Below, piece after piece: positions 27,604 through 36,486 of a stretch of DNA of 64,000 bases. The stretch is from Bradyrhizobium diversitatis (lineage in GTDB: Bacteria; Pseudomonadota; Alphaproteobacteria; Rhizobiales; Xanthobacteraceae): positions 56,280-120,279 of the forward strand of contig NZ_JACEGD010000022.1 of assembly GCF_016031635.1 (NCBI RefSeq), given 5' to 3'. Position 1 is the first letter of the stretch. Each line of letters starts with the position of its first letter. The position numbers and the translations under genes are program-made. The notes under the pieces were generated by a model. It was not told the origin of the DNA. It did no database searches and worked only from the letters and a program-made list of their open reading frames with translations.

Positions 27604-27930
27604 TTCGGATGGGTCAGGCCAGCCCTGTCCTCCGACGCATGACCGAGGACATGACTCTCCGTAATTCGCCGCCGCCGCCGCCAATCAAGATGTTCGGGGT
27701 TCGTCCAGACGACGGGACGTACTCACTCAGAGCCTGTAAAAACCGCGTTACGTGCACCCGCATGAACGCCTTACGCCCCAGTCAACTACTAACCTTAGCA
27801 ATTGATCGTTTCGGCGCACATATGGCAATCGTGGGGGCATGACGCTGCGCATGTCATGCGTCTGGGAAATCGGAATGCAATTTAAGTTTCTGCGCGCGAA
27901 CGAACTTGATGGACATGTTGACCCGCCGTC

Positions 27931-28260
27931 TGCAACTACCAGGGTTACTCCAAGCGCGAGATCTTCGTTATCACGGAAACCCATGATGGACGTTCCCTCG
28001 CGATCGCCGAGCGGGCGCGCGACACCCTGCTTTCCGATGACTGCGATCGCTCGAAGGAGAAGTCTTCCCAGGAGCAGAACGCTCTGTATGAAAAAAGGCC
28101 GAAGCCGTATGGTGGAAAAGGCGGGGCGTTCCCGGTCGGCCAAGAATGCCAGGCTTCCAGGTCCGACCAACTTGGGCTGTTGGCGTCGAGCGTCTCGCTC
28201 CGCGAAGGGGTGCCGACCGAGGACCGGCGATCTCTCGCGCCCTTGCGACGCTGCGGTTAA
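27931..28260 (+). pseudogene. Coding remnant without a start
   Basis: A frame open from a TGA near 27925 to TAA 28258-28260 (110 codons) has strong coding character, e.g. YSKREIFVITETHDGRSLAI then AERARDTLLS, and further on QNALYEKRPKPYGGKGGAF. It contains no ATG or credible GTG near its beginning, so the 5' end has been lost. It stops 45 bp before the ABC exporter gene. I do not recognise the protein. Confidence 0.5.
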
Positions 28261-28305
28261 TTCAGAAAGAGCCAGCTTGCGCGGTGAGCATGGCCGGATT
28301 GAGCT

Positions 28306-30108
28306 ATGAGCGCCCCAGCTGACAAACGTCGGAGTGCGATGCACGCGGTGATTCCGTTCGTGTTGCGTCGTTGGCTGCTCGAGCCCTACCGGGCCGCCAT
28401 CGTGGTCATTGGCTCTGTTGGCGGAGCGGCGGTCGACCTGTTCATGCCGGTCTACTCCGGCCATCTGGTTGACGCTTTGACGTCGGGCCCTTACGACCTG
28501 GCGACGCGACATGCGGTGCTGGTTGCCTTCGCAAGCATCGTCACTCTCGGCTTAGCATCGATCACCTTGCGCTTGGTAGGTCTGCAAGGGATCGTGCCGT
28601 TCACGCACAAGACGATGTCGGACGTGGCGTGCGAGGCATTCATGCGCGTTCAGCGCTTCTCGACCGAGTGGCACGCCAACTCTTTCGCCGGCTCGACCGT
28701 GCGCGATATCACGCGCGGCATGTGGGCGGTCGAACAGATCAACAGCACCATCATGATGGTGCTGTTGCCCTCGCTCGGCGTGCTGCTCGGCTCGATGATC
28801 CTGCTAGGCATGCGCTGGACCTCGCTCGGCGTGGTGATCGCGCTCGGCGGGGTGCTCTATGTCGTGCTGACCGCGCAGTTCTCGACGCGCTACGTCACGC
28901 CAGCTGCCCGTGTCTCCAATGCCTGGGACTCAAAGATCGGCGGTACGCTCGCGGATGCGCTGACCTGCAATGCCGTGGTAAAATCGTTCGGCGCGGAGGC
29001 GCGCGAAGATGCGCGGCTCGCCCGCGTTATCAACCGCTGGCGCGTGCGCGCGCGGCGGAGCTGGCTACGCTACAATTGCAACGCGATATCGCAGCTGTTG
29101 CTGCTGCTGGGTCTGCGCACGTCGGTTATCGGGGTCTCGGTGCTGCTGTGGATGTCGGGGCAGGCCTCGCCCGGCGACGTCGCCTATGTGCTGACCAGTT
29201 ATTACGTCATCCACGCCTATTTGCGCGACGTCGGCATGCACATCAATATCCTGCAGCGGTCGGTCAACGATATGGAGGAGCTGGTTGCGATCCATGACGT
29301 ACCGAACGGGATCGAGGATGCACCGGATGCGGGCCCAATCCTGATCGAGGGCGGCGAGATCGCGTTCGACGACGTCACCTTCCAATATGGCGGCCATTGC
29401 GCGCCACTCTATGAGGGGTTGTCGGTCTGCATCCGCGCCGGCGAGCGCGTCGGCCTGGTCGGCCGCTCCGGCTCCGGCAAGACCACATTCGTCAAGCTGG
29501 TGCAACGGCTCTACGACGTCTCTGGCGGCCGCGTGCTGATCGACGGGCAGGATGTCGCGCTAGTCACGCAGCAATCGCTGCGCAGCCAGATCGCAATTGT
29601 GCAGCAGGAGCCGATGCTGTTCCACCGCTCGCTCGCCGAGAATATCGCCTATGGCCAGCCCGGCGCCGGCCTGAAGGCAATCGAGCAGGCAGCGCGGCTT
29701 GCCAACGCGCATGACTTCATCCTCAGCCTCCCGAAGGGCTACGGCACCCTGGTCGGCGAACGCGGCGTCAAGCTCTCTGGCGGCGAGCGGCAGCGCGTGG
29801 CGCTGGCGCGCGCGTTCCTGGCCAATGCGCCGGTGCTGATCCTGGACGAGGCGACCGCGAGCCTTGATTCGGAGTCGGAAGCGCTGATCCAGCAGGCAAT
29901 GGAGCGCCTGATGAAAGGACGGACCTCGATCGTGATCGCGCACCGGCTGTCGACGGTGCGCGGCCTCGACCGTATCCTGGTGTTCGACCGCGGCCAGATC
30001 GTCGAGCAAGGCACGCATCTTACACTGACCAAGCGGCCCGGCGGAATCTATCGCGGGCTGTTCGAGAGACAGGTCACCGAGTTCAGCCATATCTCGCGGG
30101 CAGGCTAG
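28306..30108 (+). CDS. ABC exporter (fused membrane and ATPase domains)
   Basis: A 600-residue half-transporter. Residues about 20-310 hold six transmembrane helices of the exporter type (VVIGSVGGAAVDLFMPVYSG, ASIVTLGLASITLRLVGL and others). The ATPase follows with Walker A GRSGSGKTT at 386-394, signature LSGGERQR at 490-497 and Walker B VLILDEATASLD at 511-522, then the switch His in IAHRLSTVRG. It would work as a dimer exporting lipids, peptides or other hydrophobic compounds at the inner membrane. No substrate gene or accessory protein is adjacent. GC content and codon use look more chromosomal than those of the flanking decayed DNA. Confidence 0.92.
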   Translation: MSAPADKRRSAMHAVIPFVLRRWLLEPYRAAIVVIGSVGGAAVDLFMPVYSGHLVDALTSGPYDLATRHAVLVAFASIVTLGLASITLRLVGLQGIVPFTHKTMSDVACEAFMRVQRFSTEWHANSFAGSTVRDITRGMWAVEQINSTIMMVLLPSLGVLLGSMILLGMRWTSLGVVIALGGVLYVVLTAQFSTRYVTPAARVSNAWDSKIGGTLADALTCNAVVKSFGAEAREDARLARVINRWRVRARRSWLRYNCNAISQLLLLLGLRTSVIGVSVLLWMSGQASPGDVAYVLTSYYVIHAYLRDVGMHINILQRSVNDMEELVAIHDVPNGIEDAPDAGPILIEGGEIAFDDVTFQYGGHCAPLYEGLSVCIRAGERVGLVGRSGSGKTTFVKLVQRLYDVSGGRVLIDGQDVALVTQQSLRSQIAIVQQEPMLFHRSLAENIAYGQPGAGLKAIEQAARLANAHDFILSLPKGYGTLVGERGVKLSGGERQRVALARAFLANAPVLILDEATASLDSESEALIQQAMERLMKGRTSIVIAHRLSTVRGLDRILVFDRGQIVEQGTHLTLTKRPGGIYRGLFERQVTEFSHISRAG

Positions 30109-30650
30109 CCGCAGGGATCATAGAATTGATATCTCAATCGTTCGAGGCGACGTCGCTGGGCTTTGTTTAGCGGAACCGCGAAATCGCCGCGATGCTGGTC
30201 TCGTGATCGTCTCGAGCTGAGCTTCACGAAACTCGCGTATTCGCGCAGAGACAGCTGTTTCGCCGATGTAAGGATAAACCCGGCTGCCTGAATCGTCAGG
30301 ATGTGCTCCAGATCAGCGGTTTGGAGATGAAAGCGGCTCGCGATGGGACGCCCGCGGGCATGGCGAAACCGCTTGTCGATGAATCTTCGCGGACGGGTGC
30401 TTGCCTGTATTGGGAGCGTGTTCAGTTTGGCAAGCGGTCGAGTGTTTTGGTATCAGAGCGGCGCGCGTAAGACACTGGCGAACGCGCGGGCGGGAGCAAG
30501 GCGATGCCCAGCCGAGAGCCAGGGCGATCATCGCATGTCTCACCGGATTGATGACACAGCCGAGTTTCGAACCCAGCCCACTTACACGAAGTCAACCCAC
30601 CACGGCGGCCGTTGCTAGTGGTTGTCTTCCACAAATGTCGGCCGCATGAA
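30109..30650. other. Converging intergenic stretch, no gene
   Basis: About 540 bp between the ABC exporter and the end of hemN. No supported ORF. AGCTTCACGAAAC at about 30220-30232 is partly like a TtsI (tts) box but no type III effector gene follows. Confidence 0.35.
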
Positions 30651-31985
30651 TTAGTAGGGTGAGCGGTCGAGATAAGCGTCGAATGCCGCAGCGACAGCGC
30701 GAAGCAAGAAGCGGTACTCCTGCCTCACGCGAATGAAGCCGCCTTCGATGTCCACGACCCCGTCCTCGGCGAGCATCGGCAAGCGTTCAGCTGAATCGAG
30801 CAGGGGAACCGGATCAAAGCCAAAGGCCGCACAGATTGCCGGAACATCAGCCTCCAGATCGCACATCAGCCGCTCGATGATAGCCGCCCGGACGCGGTCC
30901 TCGTTACAGAGAGGATAGCCCTTTGAGGCCGCCAGACGGCCAGCTCGGATGTGCCGCGTGTAGGAACCCGTTGCAACGTCGTTCTGGACATAGCCGCCGC
31001 CGAGGCGGCCAAGAGCCGAGGTACCCAGGCCGATAACGGTTTGACACGTATCAGCCGAGTAACCCAGCGAGTTGCGCCGCATGCGACCGGTTGTCTGCGC
31101 CAGCGCGAGTTCGTCGTCGGGCAAGGCGAAATGGTCGAGCCCGATTTGGCGGTAGCCGGCAGCAACCAGCGTGCCGACCACGGCCGCGGCCTGTTCGGCT
31201 CGGGAAACTGTGTCCGGCAGCGCGGCTTCCTCGATCAGGCGCTGATTTTTCTTGAAGGAGGGAACATGCGCGTAACCGAAGACCGCAAGGCGGTCCGGGC
31301 GCATCGCCACTGCCGTCTCCGCCGTCCGGACGCAGGACTGCACCGTCTGATTTGGCAGACCGTAGATGAGGTCGAAGTTGATGCGGTCTATTCCATTCCG
31401 GCGGAGATTTTCAATGGCCGCCGCCGTCTCCGCTTCACTTTGGATCCGGTTGATAGCTTTTTGAACGACGGGATCGAAGCTCTGCACACCCAGGCTCGCG
31501 CGGGTCACGCCGGCTGCTCCGAGGGTTTCGGCCATTTCGACTGTGAACGTGCGCGGGTCGATCTCGACGGCGACCGCAGCTGGTTGCCTGAAGGTAAATC
31601 GGCGGCGCAGAATTTCCATCAGGGCCAGGAACTCGGCCGGCGCGATGAGGGTCGGCGTTCCGCCGCCGAAATGCACATCGCTCACGGGCAGCGCATCCGC
31701 CGCTTTCGCCGCCACCAAACGGATCTCCTCACGCAGCACCGCCAGATAATTGAGGATCGGCGGATCCCGGCCAGTGCTGCTCCTCGGAAAGCCGCAATAC
31801 CAGCAGATCGACCGGCAGAACGGAACGTGGATATAGAGCGACACGGCCTCGTCCGTCGGCAGGCGCCTCAGCCATTCCTCACAATCCCTGGCGCCGATCG
31901 CCGCGGAGAACTCCTGTACTGTTGGATAGATGGTGTACCAGGGTAGGCGGGCATCGTAATACTTCTTCAGGATTGAGGTCTGCAA
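30651..31985 (-). CDS. hemN: Oxygen-independent coproporphyrinogen III oxidase
   Basis: A 444-residue radical-SAM enzyme that decarboxylates coproporphyrinogen III to protoporphyrinogen IX without O2, needed for heme in microaerobic nodules. The [4Fe-4S]-SAM motif is CRSICWYC at about 57-64, with the aromatic YIHVPFC lead typical of HemN. FGGGTPT and GVQSFDPVVQKAINRIQ follow, and the C-terminal HemN domain has the usual YSADT and LGRLGGGYVQND blocks. No FixK/Anr box could be found in the 100 bp upstream. It lies head-to-tail with a YqeB-like gene 102 bp upstream. Confidence 0.95.
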   Translation of the reverse strand: MQTSILKKYYDARLPWYTIYPTVQEFSAAIGARDCEEWLRRLPTDEAVSLYIHVPFCRSICWYCGFPRSSTGRDPPILNYLAVLREEIRLVAAKAADALPVSDVHFGGGTPTLIAPAEFLALMEILRRRFTFRQPAAVAVEIDPRTFTVEMAETLGAAGVTRASLGVQSFDPVVQKAINRIQSEAETAAAIENLRRNGIDRINFDLIYGLPNQTVQSCVRTAETAVAMRPDRLAVFGYAHVPSFKKNQRLIEEAALPDTVSRAEQAAAVVGTLVAAGYRQIGLDHFALPDDELALAQTTGRMRRNSLGYSADTCQTVIGLGTSALGRLGGGYVQNDVATGSYTRHIRAGRLAASKGYPLCNEDRVRAAIIERLMCDLEADVPAICAAFGFDPVPLLDSAERLPMLAEDGVVDIEGGFIRVRQEYRFLLRAVAAAFDAYLDRSPY

Positions 31986-32087
31986 CGTTCCTGTCCCATG
32001 CTAGCTCACCCTGACCGCTGGGGAGCGGAGTTTCGTCGCTCTGAAACTGCAAAGTGATGCGTTCGAGGCGGCCGGTAGGGCTGCCAG

Positions 32088-32960
32088 TTACGCCTGTCCC
32101 GACATCTCCGCTTCAAAGACTAGGCCGAACCGCGGCGCCGAACCTCGAAGGACCGCACTTAACGTCGCGTTGGCGATTGCCCGACCGCGGTCGTCGATGC
32201 CGGTCCATTGCGCCAGTATGCCGCGCGGGTCGATCTCGAGCAGCTTGACCCCGGAAGGAACCTCGGTCCCGTCACGGATGATGCCGCGCAGTACCCCATT
32301 GCGCGGCGCCATGATGGGTACGCCGGAGTGATGACCGAGCACGAGGTCCTTCTCGACATGCGTTCCAATTGCGATCGATGTTCGCCAGGTACCAACGAAG
32401 CTGGAATAGACAAAACGTTCCGCGCCGAAATCACCGAGCCGGCTCGCAATTCCGTCAGCCGCCTCCGTCCACCCGTCTCGCTGGACCAGGCCGATCCTGC
32501 CGGGCCGGGTTTCGATCGCGACATCGCAGTTCGAGCTTCCGGAGAAGCCGGGGCCCAGACCTATTGTCAGTCCCGCGAGCCGCCGCAGGTCGGGCCTGAT
32601 CCGGCGCTTCTGCAGACGCGCATCGATCAGCACATCAATACGGCGGATCGGCAGCAGGTCGACAAGGCCGAGACGGGAGACGATCACCCGTCTTCCTCGG
32701 CTAGCGTCCCCGCGCAGCACCCTAAGCACCTGCATGGCCTCGTCGAGGCGCTCACCCACAATATCTTCGACCTGCGCGATCCCGGCGAACAGCGCGTCAT
32801 GGAAAGCCATCCTGCGCCGGATCACAGGCGGATCGGGATCGTGCGACAGCACCACGCAAGTTCCGCCGCGTGCAAGCTGGACGGCGATCGCGGATGCAAT
32901 CTCATTGGTGCCGAGGATAATCGCGAACAGTCGACCCTGGTGATCAGTTCCTGGAGACAT
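32088..32960 (-). CDS. YqeB/EF2563-family molybdenum-hydroxylase accessory protein
   Basis: A 290-residue protein. It opens with a Rossmann-like strand and loop AIILGTNEIASAIAVQLARG and the segment VVLSHDPDPPVIRRRMAFHD, diagnostic of the EF2563/YqeB group, then LTIGLGPGF and a lysine-poor C-terminal barrel with APRNGVLRGIIRDGTEV. Homologues are linked to selenium-dependent molybdenum hydroxylases and to XdhC-type insertion of modified molybdopterin. No hydroxylase gene is visible here, so its client must be elsewhere or its role differs. GAGG lies six bases before the ATG. It precedes hemN on the same strand. Confidence 0.8.
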   Translation of the reverse strand: MSPGTDHQGRLFAIILGTNEIASAIAVQLARGGTCVVLSHDPDPPVIRRRMAFHDALFAGIAQVEDIVGERLDEAMQVLRVLRGDASRGRRVIVSRLGLVDLLPIRRIDVLIDARLQKRRIRPDLRRLAGLTIGLGPGFSGSSNCDVAIETRPGRIGLVQRDGWTEAADGIASRLGDFGAERFVYSSFVGTWRTSIAIGTHVEKDLVLGHHSGVPIMAPRNGVLRGIIRDGTEVPSGVKLLEIDPRGILAQWTGIDDRGRAIANATLSAVLRGSAPRFGLVFEAEMSGQA

Positions 32961-33572
32961 TCAGACCTCGAAGAGAAGTGTCCTCGCTGCAGCAAACGCT
33001 GCCGGACAACCAGTTAGGCTGCGTGATTACGGTGAGACACGGGAGCAAGAGCCGCGCCAATCAACAGGCGCCTGAGCATTAGTATCGCGAATGACAGCAG
33101 GACCGTTCAGCGTGAGTTCTGTCCCCAAAGCAAACGTATGGCTTGTTGCAGAGCCGCAGACCTGTTTGGAAAAGCACATCCTGTAGAAGGCCCGAACGCA
33201 TTCACGTTGGTCGTCGGTTCGAGCGCCCGCAGTGCGCCTAGACGCAGGAATTTCCATCTCGTGGTCGTTGACGAGGACGACAGCCGCAGGCCGTCGTCCG
33301 TTCTTTGTGGTGTGCCGGGGTAAGCGTTTCTTTGGCTCCGCTAGGTTGGGATCCCATCAATTCGGGGTGCGAACGCCTGCGGTTTCTCGTCGCGACAGCA
33401 TCTGGCTGATGCGTGGCTCGGAAGATTCGCATCGAGCGCCGCACGCGCGCTGCGTTGATGGCGCTGCAACGCGCGCGGCTCACGCTCATCACGGCGATGA
33501 AAATGGACGGCGACATCTGGTGGCGGTGCGACTTGTCGGGCAGGCCGTTTTGGCGAGATCCAAAGTCACCGC
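32961..33572. other. Gene-poor stretch
   Basis: Only overlapping short frames; no product or start signal can be supported. Confidence 0.4.
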
Positions 33573-34163
33573 TCAGACCGGCCGGTTCTGGTTGCGATTC
33601 TTCACGGGCCCCATTCGCTTCAGCCCGTCTTCGTAAGGGATCTCCTCATAGGAGACATCGAGAGCCGTGGCTGCGTCGAGCAGGTAATCCAGCTTGCCGC
33701 CTGCATCGAATTTCTTGAAATCGTTCTTGTCGAGCCCGGCCAGGTCCATCATCTCTTTCCAGACGGTCGATTCATCGCACGGGAGGATGTGAAAGGTGAT
33801 GTCGCCGACCTTGGTCCGGTATTTCGCCAGCAGATCTATATTGTTGCAGAACATGAAGTAGCGCCCGTCGGGCCGCAGCACGCCATCCAGAACGCTGCCG
33901 ACGTCGGTGAGATAGGCCAATGAGTGCAGATAACCGGCCAACACCGGGATCGTGCTTTCGCCCTCCTGCGCAACCGTCAAGACCTGCTCGATTGAATAAT
34001 CCGGCGGCCGTTTCTCGTCCGCGAGCTGGGCCTGGAACTTTAACGCGATATCGCCACGAAAACCGAATCGACCCGGCCTGGTCGTCTCGCTCTTGAGAAC
34101 AGCGTTGAGAAGTCGTCCCTCCTTGTCCAGTCGGCCGAGTGCGGTGTTCTCGATTGCAGTCAT
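33573..34163 (-). CDS. Conserved-looking unknown protein, NifA/sigma-54-type promoter
   Basis: A 196-residue soluble protein starting MTAIENTALGRLDKEGRLLN; GAGGA eight bases upstream fixes the ATG at 34163, not the longer open frame. It has well-formed alpha/beta segments (STIPVLAGYLHSLAYLTDVG, then VLRPDGRYFMFCNNIDLLAK and ITFHILPCDESTVWKEMMDL). No metal motif or membrane helix is seen and I cannot name the family. A sigma-54 promoter at 34218-34235 lies 55 bp upstream and is back-to-back with the promoter of iscA-nifUS, so it very likely belongs to the nif regulon. Confidence 0.75.
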   Translation of the reverse strand: MTAIENTALGRLDKEGRLLNAVLKSETTRPGRFGFRGDIALKFQAQLADEKRPPDYSIEQVLTVAQEGESTIPVLAGYLHSLAYLTDVGSVLDGVLRPDGRYFMFCNNIDLLAKYRTKVGDITFHILPCDESTVWKEMMDLAGLDKNDFKKFDAGGKLDYLLDAATALDVSYEEIPYEDGLKRMGPVKNRNQNRPV

Positions 34164-34217
34164 GAAAAGTGTCCTCGATCTAAGCTCATCACCGGCCGTC
34201 GACCGGCACAACACGGA

Positions 34218-34235
34218 ATGCAAATTGCTTGCCGA
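34218..34235 (-). promoter_or_regulatory. Sigma-54 promoter of the 196-residue gene
   Basis: Minus-strand TCGGCAAGCAATTTGCAT, with GG-N10-GC spacing; identical to the box at 27371-27388. It faces away from the plus-strand promoter at 34382. Confidence 0.75.
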
Positions 34236-34381
34236 CCCCGGCACAGCGTTTCATCTCTGTAACCGCTGAAGAAACGCACGAGCGCGCTTCGATCCGGAAA
34301 CAGCATGGTCGGAAAGCCGACACGGGTCGCAAAGCCAACAGGCGAGAAGCGAAAAGGCAGCCTTATCAGGCGCGTGTGCGC

Positions 34382-34397
34382 TGGCATGCGAATTGCC
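34382..34397 (+). promoter_or_regulatory. Sigma-54 promoter of iscA-nifUST
   Basis: TGGCATG-CGAA-TTGCC, correct GG-N10-GC spacing, 44 bp before the iscA ATG. Confidence 0.85.
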
Positions 34398-34440
34398 AAC
34401 TTACAGCCAGCCGAGCCACGCGGGGGTGAAAGGATGAGCC

Positions 34441-34755
34441 ATGATCAATTTGACAGATAACGCACTGAATGCGGTCAGGGGCGTGATTTCAACATCGGGA
34501 GCGAGCGGCTTGCGCATTACGGTTGAGTCCGGCGGCTGTGCCAGCTTCAAGTACATCATGGGCTTGGCCAATGAGACGAAATCCGACGATAACGTGATCG
34601 AGCGCGACGGGATCAAGTTGTTCGTCGACAACGACAGCCACAAATATCTCGCCGGCACCACCATCGATTTCGTGCTGGCGCAGGAGGGCTCGGGTTTTAC
34701 TTTCGATAACCCGAACGCCAACGCGAGCTGCTCGTGCGGCAAGTCCTTCAGCTGA
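34441..34755 (+). CDS. iscA: Nif-specific IscA/HesB iron-sulfur assembly protein
   Basis: A 104-residue A-type Fe-S carrier. It has the family opening INLTDNALNAVR, the first ligand in ESGGCASFKY (about residue 36) and the C-terminal pair CSCGKSFS. It receives clusters or iron and hands them to nif apo-proteins together with NifU and NifS. GGATGAGCC precedes the ATG. The stop overlaps the nifU start in TGATG, so translation is coupled. Confidence 0.95.
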   Translation: MINLTDNALNAVRGVISTSGASGLRITVESGGCASFKYIMGLANETKSDDNVIERDGIKLFVDNDSHKYLAGTTIDFVLAQEGSGFTFDNPNANASCSCGKSFS

Positions 34756-35063
34756 TGAACGAGATCACAAGCATGCTGGCCGAAACCAAGCATCCAACAC
34801 AACTGCCGCCTGCCGAGGTGGACCGGGAGCAAGTGATTCGAACCGCCATCGAGGAAATCCGCCCCAATCTGAAACGCGACGGTGGTGACTGTCAGCTGGT
34901 TGCGATCGACGGCACCAAGATCATGGTCAAGCTGACCGGGGCCTGTGTGCTCTGCAAGCTGTCAGCTGCGACGCTCGAGGGCATTCAGGCGCGGCTGATC
35001 GAAAAGCTCGGCGAATTCGTTCGCCTGATCCCGGTTGCCGGCGCGCCCACGGCGCGACATTGA
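34755..35063 (+). CDS. nifU: NifU, C-terminal (NFU) domain form
   Basis: A 102-residue protein corresponding only to the NFU domain of full NifU: EVDREQVIRTAIEEIRPNLK, GGDCQLVAIDG and the cluster-binding CVLC at about 64-67. The IscU-like and [2Fe-2S] domains present in Azotobacter NifU are absent, as is usual in Bradyrhizobium. It serves as a [4Fe-4S] scaffold for nitrogenase components. Overlaps iscA upstream and nifS downstream. Confidence 0.95.
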   Translation: MNEITSMLAETKHPTQLPPAEVDREQVIRTAIEEIRPNLKRDGGDCQLVAIDGTKIMVKLTGACVLCKLSAATLEGIQARLIEKLGEFVRLIPVAGAPTARH

Positions 35064-36244
35064 GCAAGGTTTCAGTGGCGGTTTATCTCGACAACAATGC
35101 GACCACCCGAACGGATCCGTCGGTCGTGCAGGCCATGTTGCCGTTTTTCACCGAAGAGTTCGGCAATGCTTCCTCAGCCCATGCCTTTGGCAGCCAGGTC
35201 GCGGGCGCCATCAGGCAGGCGCGCCGCAGCGTCCAGGCGTTGTTAGGGGCTGCCCATGATGATGAGATCGTCTTCACCTCTGGCGGAACTGAGTCCAACA
35301 ATGCCGCTATCGTTTCGGCGCTCGCGACGCAGGAGGACCGGGACGAGATCGTCACCACCTGCGTCGAGCATCCGGCGATCCTGGCGCTGGTCGAACAGTT
35401 GGCCAAAGCCGGCGTCAAGGTTCATCTGATCGCGGTGGATTCGCGCGGCCGGCTCGACTGTGAGGCGTTTCGGTCGGCGCTTGGACCACGTACGGCGATT
35501 GCATCGGTGATGTGGGCCAACAACGAGACCGGCACCATCTTCCCGGTGGAACGTCTGGCTGGATGGACGCGCGCCTGCGGCGCGCTGTTTCATATCGATG
35601 CCGTGCAGGCCGTTGGCAGGGTACCTATCGACCTGAAGGTCAGCGATATCGACGTGCTGTCGCTGTCCGGGCACAAGCTGCACGGACCCAAGGGGATCGG
35701 GGCGCTTTATTTGCGCAAAGGCACCAAATTCAGACCGCTGATCTGGGGCGGAGGACAAGAACGCCGGCGCCGCGGCGGAAGCGAGAACGTCCCCGGCATC
35801 GTCGGCCTCGGAAAAGCGGCAGAGCTTGCTGCAGAGCGGCTCGACCGAGACCGCGTTCGTGTTACTGCGTTGCGCGATCGTCTGGAGCAGTCGATATTGC
35901 AGAACGGTCACTGCAAGGTCCTTGGCGACCACTGTAACCGGCTTCCGAACACAACCAATATCGCTTTCGAGAGCCTCGAAGGCGAAGCGATCGTCCATCA
36001 CCTCAATCGCGCCGGCATTGCCGCATCGGTCGGATCGGCCTGTAGCTCAGGCGCGATGGAGCCGTCGCATGTCCTGCGCGCCATGCATGTGCCGGCGAGC
36101 AGCCTGCACGGCGCGGTTCGCTTTTCCCTGTCCCGTGAAACCACCGCTGAAGAGATCAACCAGGTCGTGCGCACGTTGTCCAGCATCCTGGCTCGTCTGC
36201 GTGGCATGTCCCGAGAGTTCGCCAATCCAGCCAGCAACCCGTAG
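35060..36244 (+). CDS. nifS: Cysteine desulfurase NifS
   Basis: A 394-residue PLP enzyme that releases sulfur from cysteine for nitrogenase clusters. Key motifs: YLDNNATTRTDP at the N-terminus, SGGTESNN, HIDAVQAVG, the PLP lysine in LSLSGHKLHGPKG (about residue 206) and the mobile-loop cysteine in GSACSSGAMEPSH (about 325). The start is TTG at 35060 overlapping the nifU stop; a GTG at 35075 with AAGG just upstream is an equally good start and would shorten the protein by five residues. Confidence 0.96.
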   Translation: MSKVSVAVYLDNNATTRTDPSVVQAMLPFFTEEFGNASSAHAFGSQVAGAIRQARRSVQALLGAAHDDEIVFTSGGTESNNAAIVSALATQEDRDEIVTTCVEHPAILALVEQLAKAGVKVHLIAVDSRGRLDCEAFRSALGPRTAIASVMWANNETGTIFPVERLAGWTRACGALFHIDAVQAVGRVPIDLKVSDIDVLSLSGHKLHGPKGIGALYLRKGTKFRPLIWGGGQERRRRGGSENVPGIVGLGKAAELAAERLDRDRVRVTALRDRLEQSILQNGHCKVLGDHCNRLPNTTNIAFESLEGEAIVHHLNRAGIAASVGSACSSGAMEPSHVLRAMHVPASSLHGAVRFSLSRETTAEEINQVVRTLSSILARLRGMSREFANPASNP

Positions 36245-36261
36245 TCCCTGGAGTTGATCTC

Positions 36262-36486
36262 ATGAAAATCATGATCCGCCGTTCTCCTGAGGCGGGCCTG
36301 TCGATTTACGTGCCGAAGAAGGATATTGAAGAGCAGATCGTCGAATCCGAGCACGAGACGTTGTGGGGCGGCTGGATCAGATTAACGAATGGATGGGTGC
36401 TCTATTTGCCCGAACTGGCCAGCGATACGCCGCTGCCGATCACGATCAATGCCAAAAGGCTTGGCGGGAACGGCGATGAACCATGA
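36262..36486 (+). CDS. nifT: NifT/FixU protein
   Basis: A 74-residue beta-rich protein of the NifT/FixU family: MKIMIRR opening, YVPKKDIEEQIVESE, then WGGWIRLTNGWVLYLPEL. It is always found in nif clusters near nifB or nifK, and mutants have little phenotype; it may help nitrogenase maturation. Its last codons overlap the start of the SIR2-like gene by 4 bp (ATGA). Confidence 0.95.
   Translation: MKIMIRRSPEAGLSIYVPKKDIEEQIVESEHETLWGGWIRLTNGWVLYLPELASDTPLPITINAKRLGGNGDEP

Noticed and set aside
27748..28512. A 254-residue minus-strand frame upstream of and into the ABC exporter gene.
   Set aside because: It overlaps the start of an undoubted gene and opposes a plus-strand remnant with better coding character.
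30210..30236. A tts-box-like motif (AGCTTCACGAAAC) for the type III regulator TtsI.
   Set aside because: It departs from the consensus in the second half and no effector-like gene follows.
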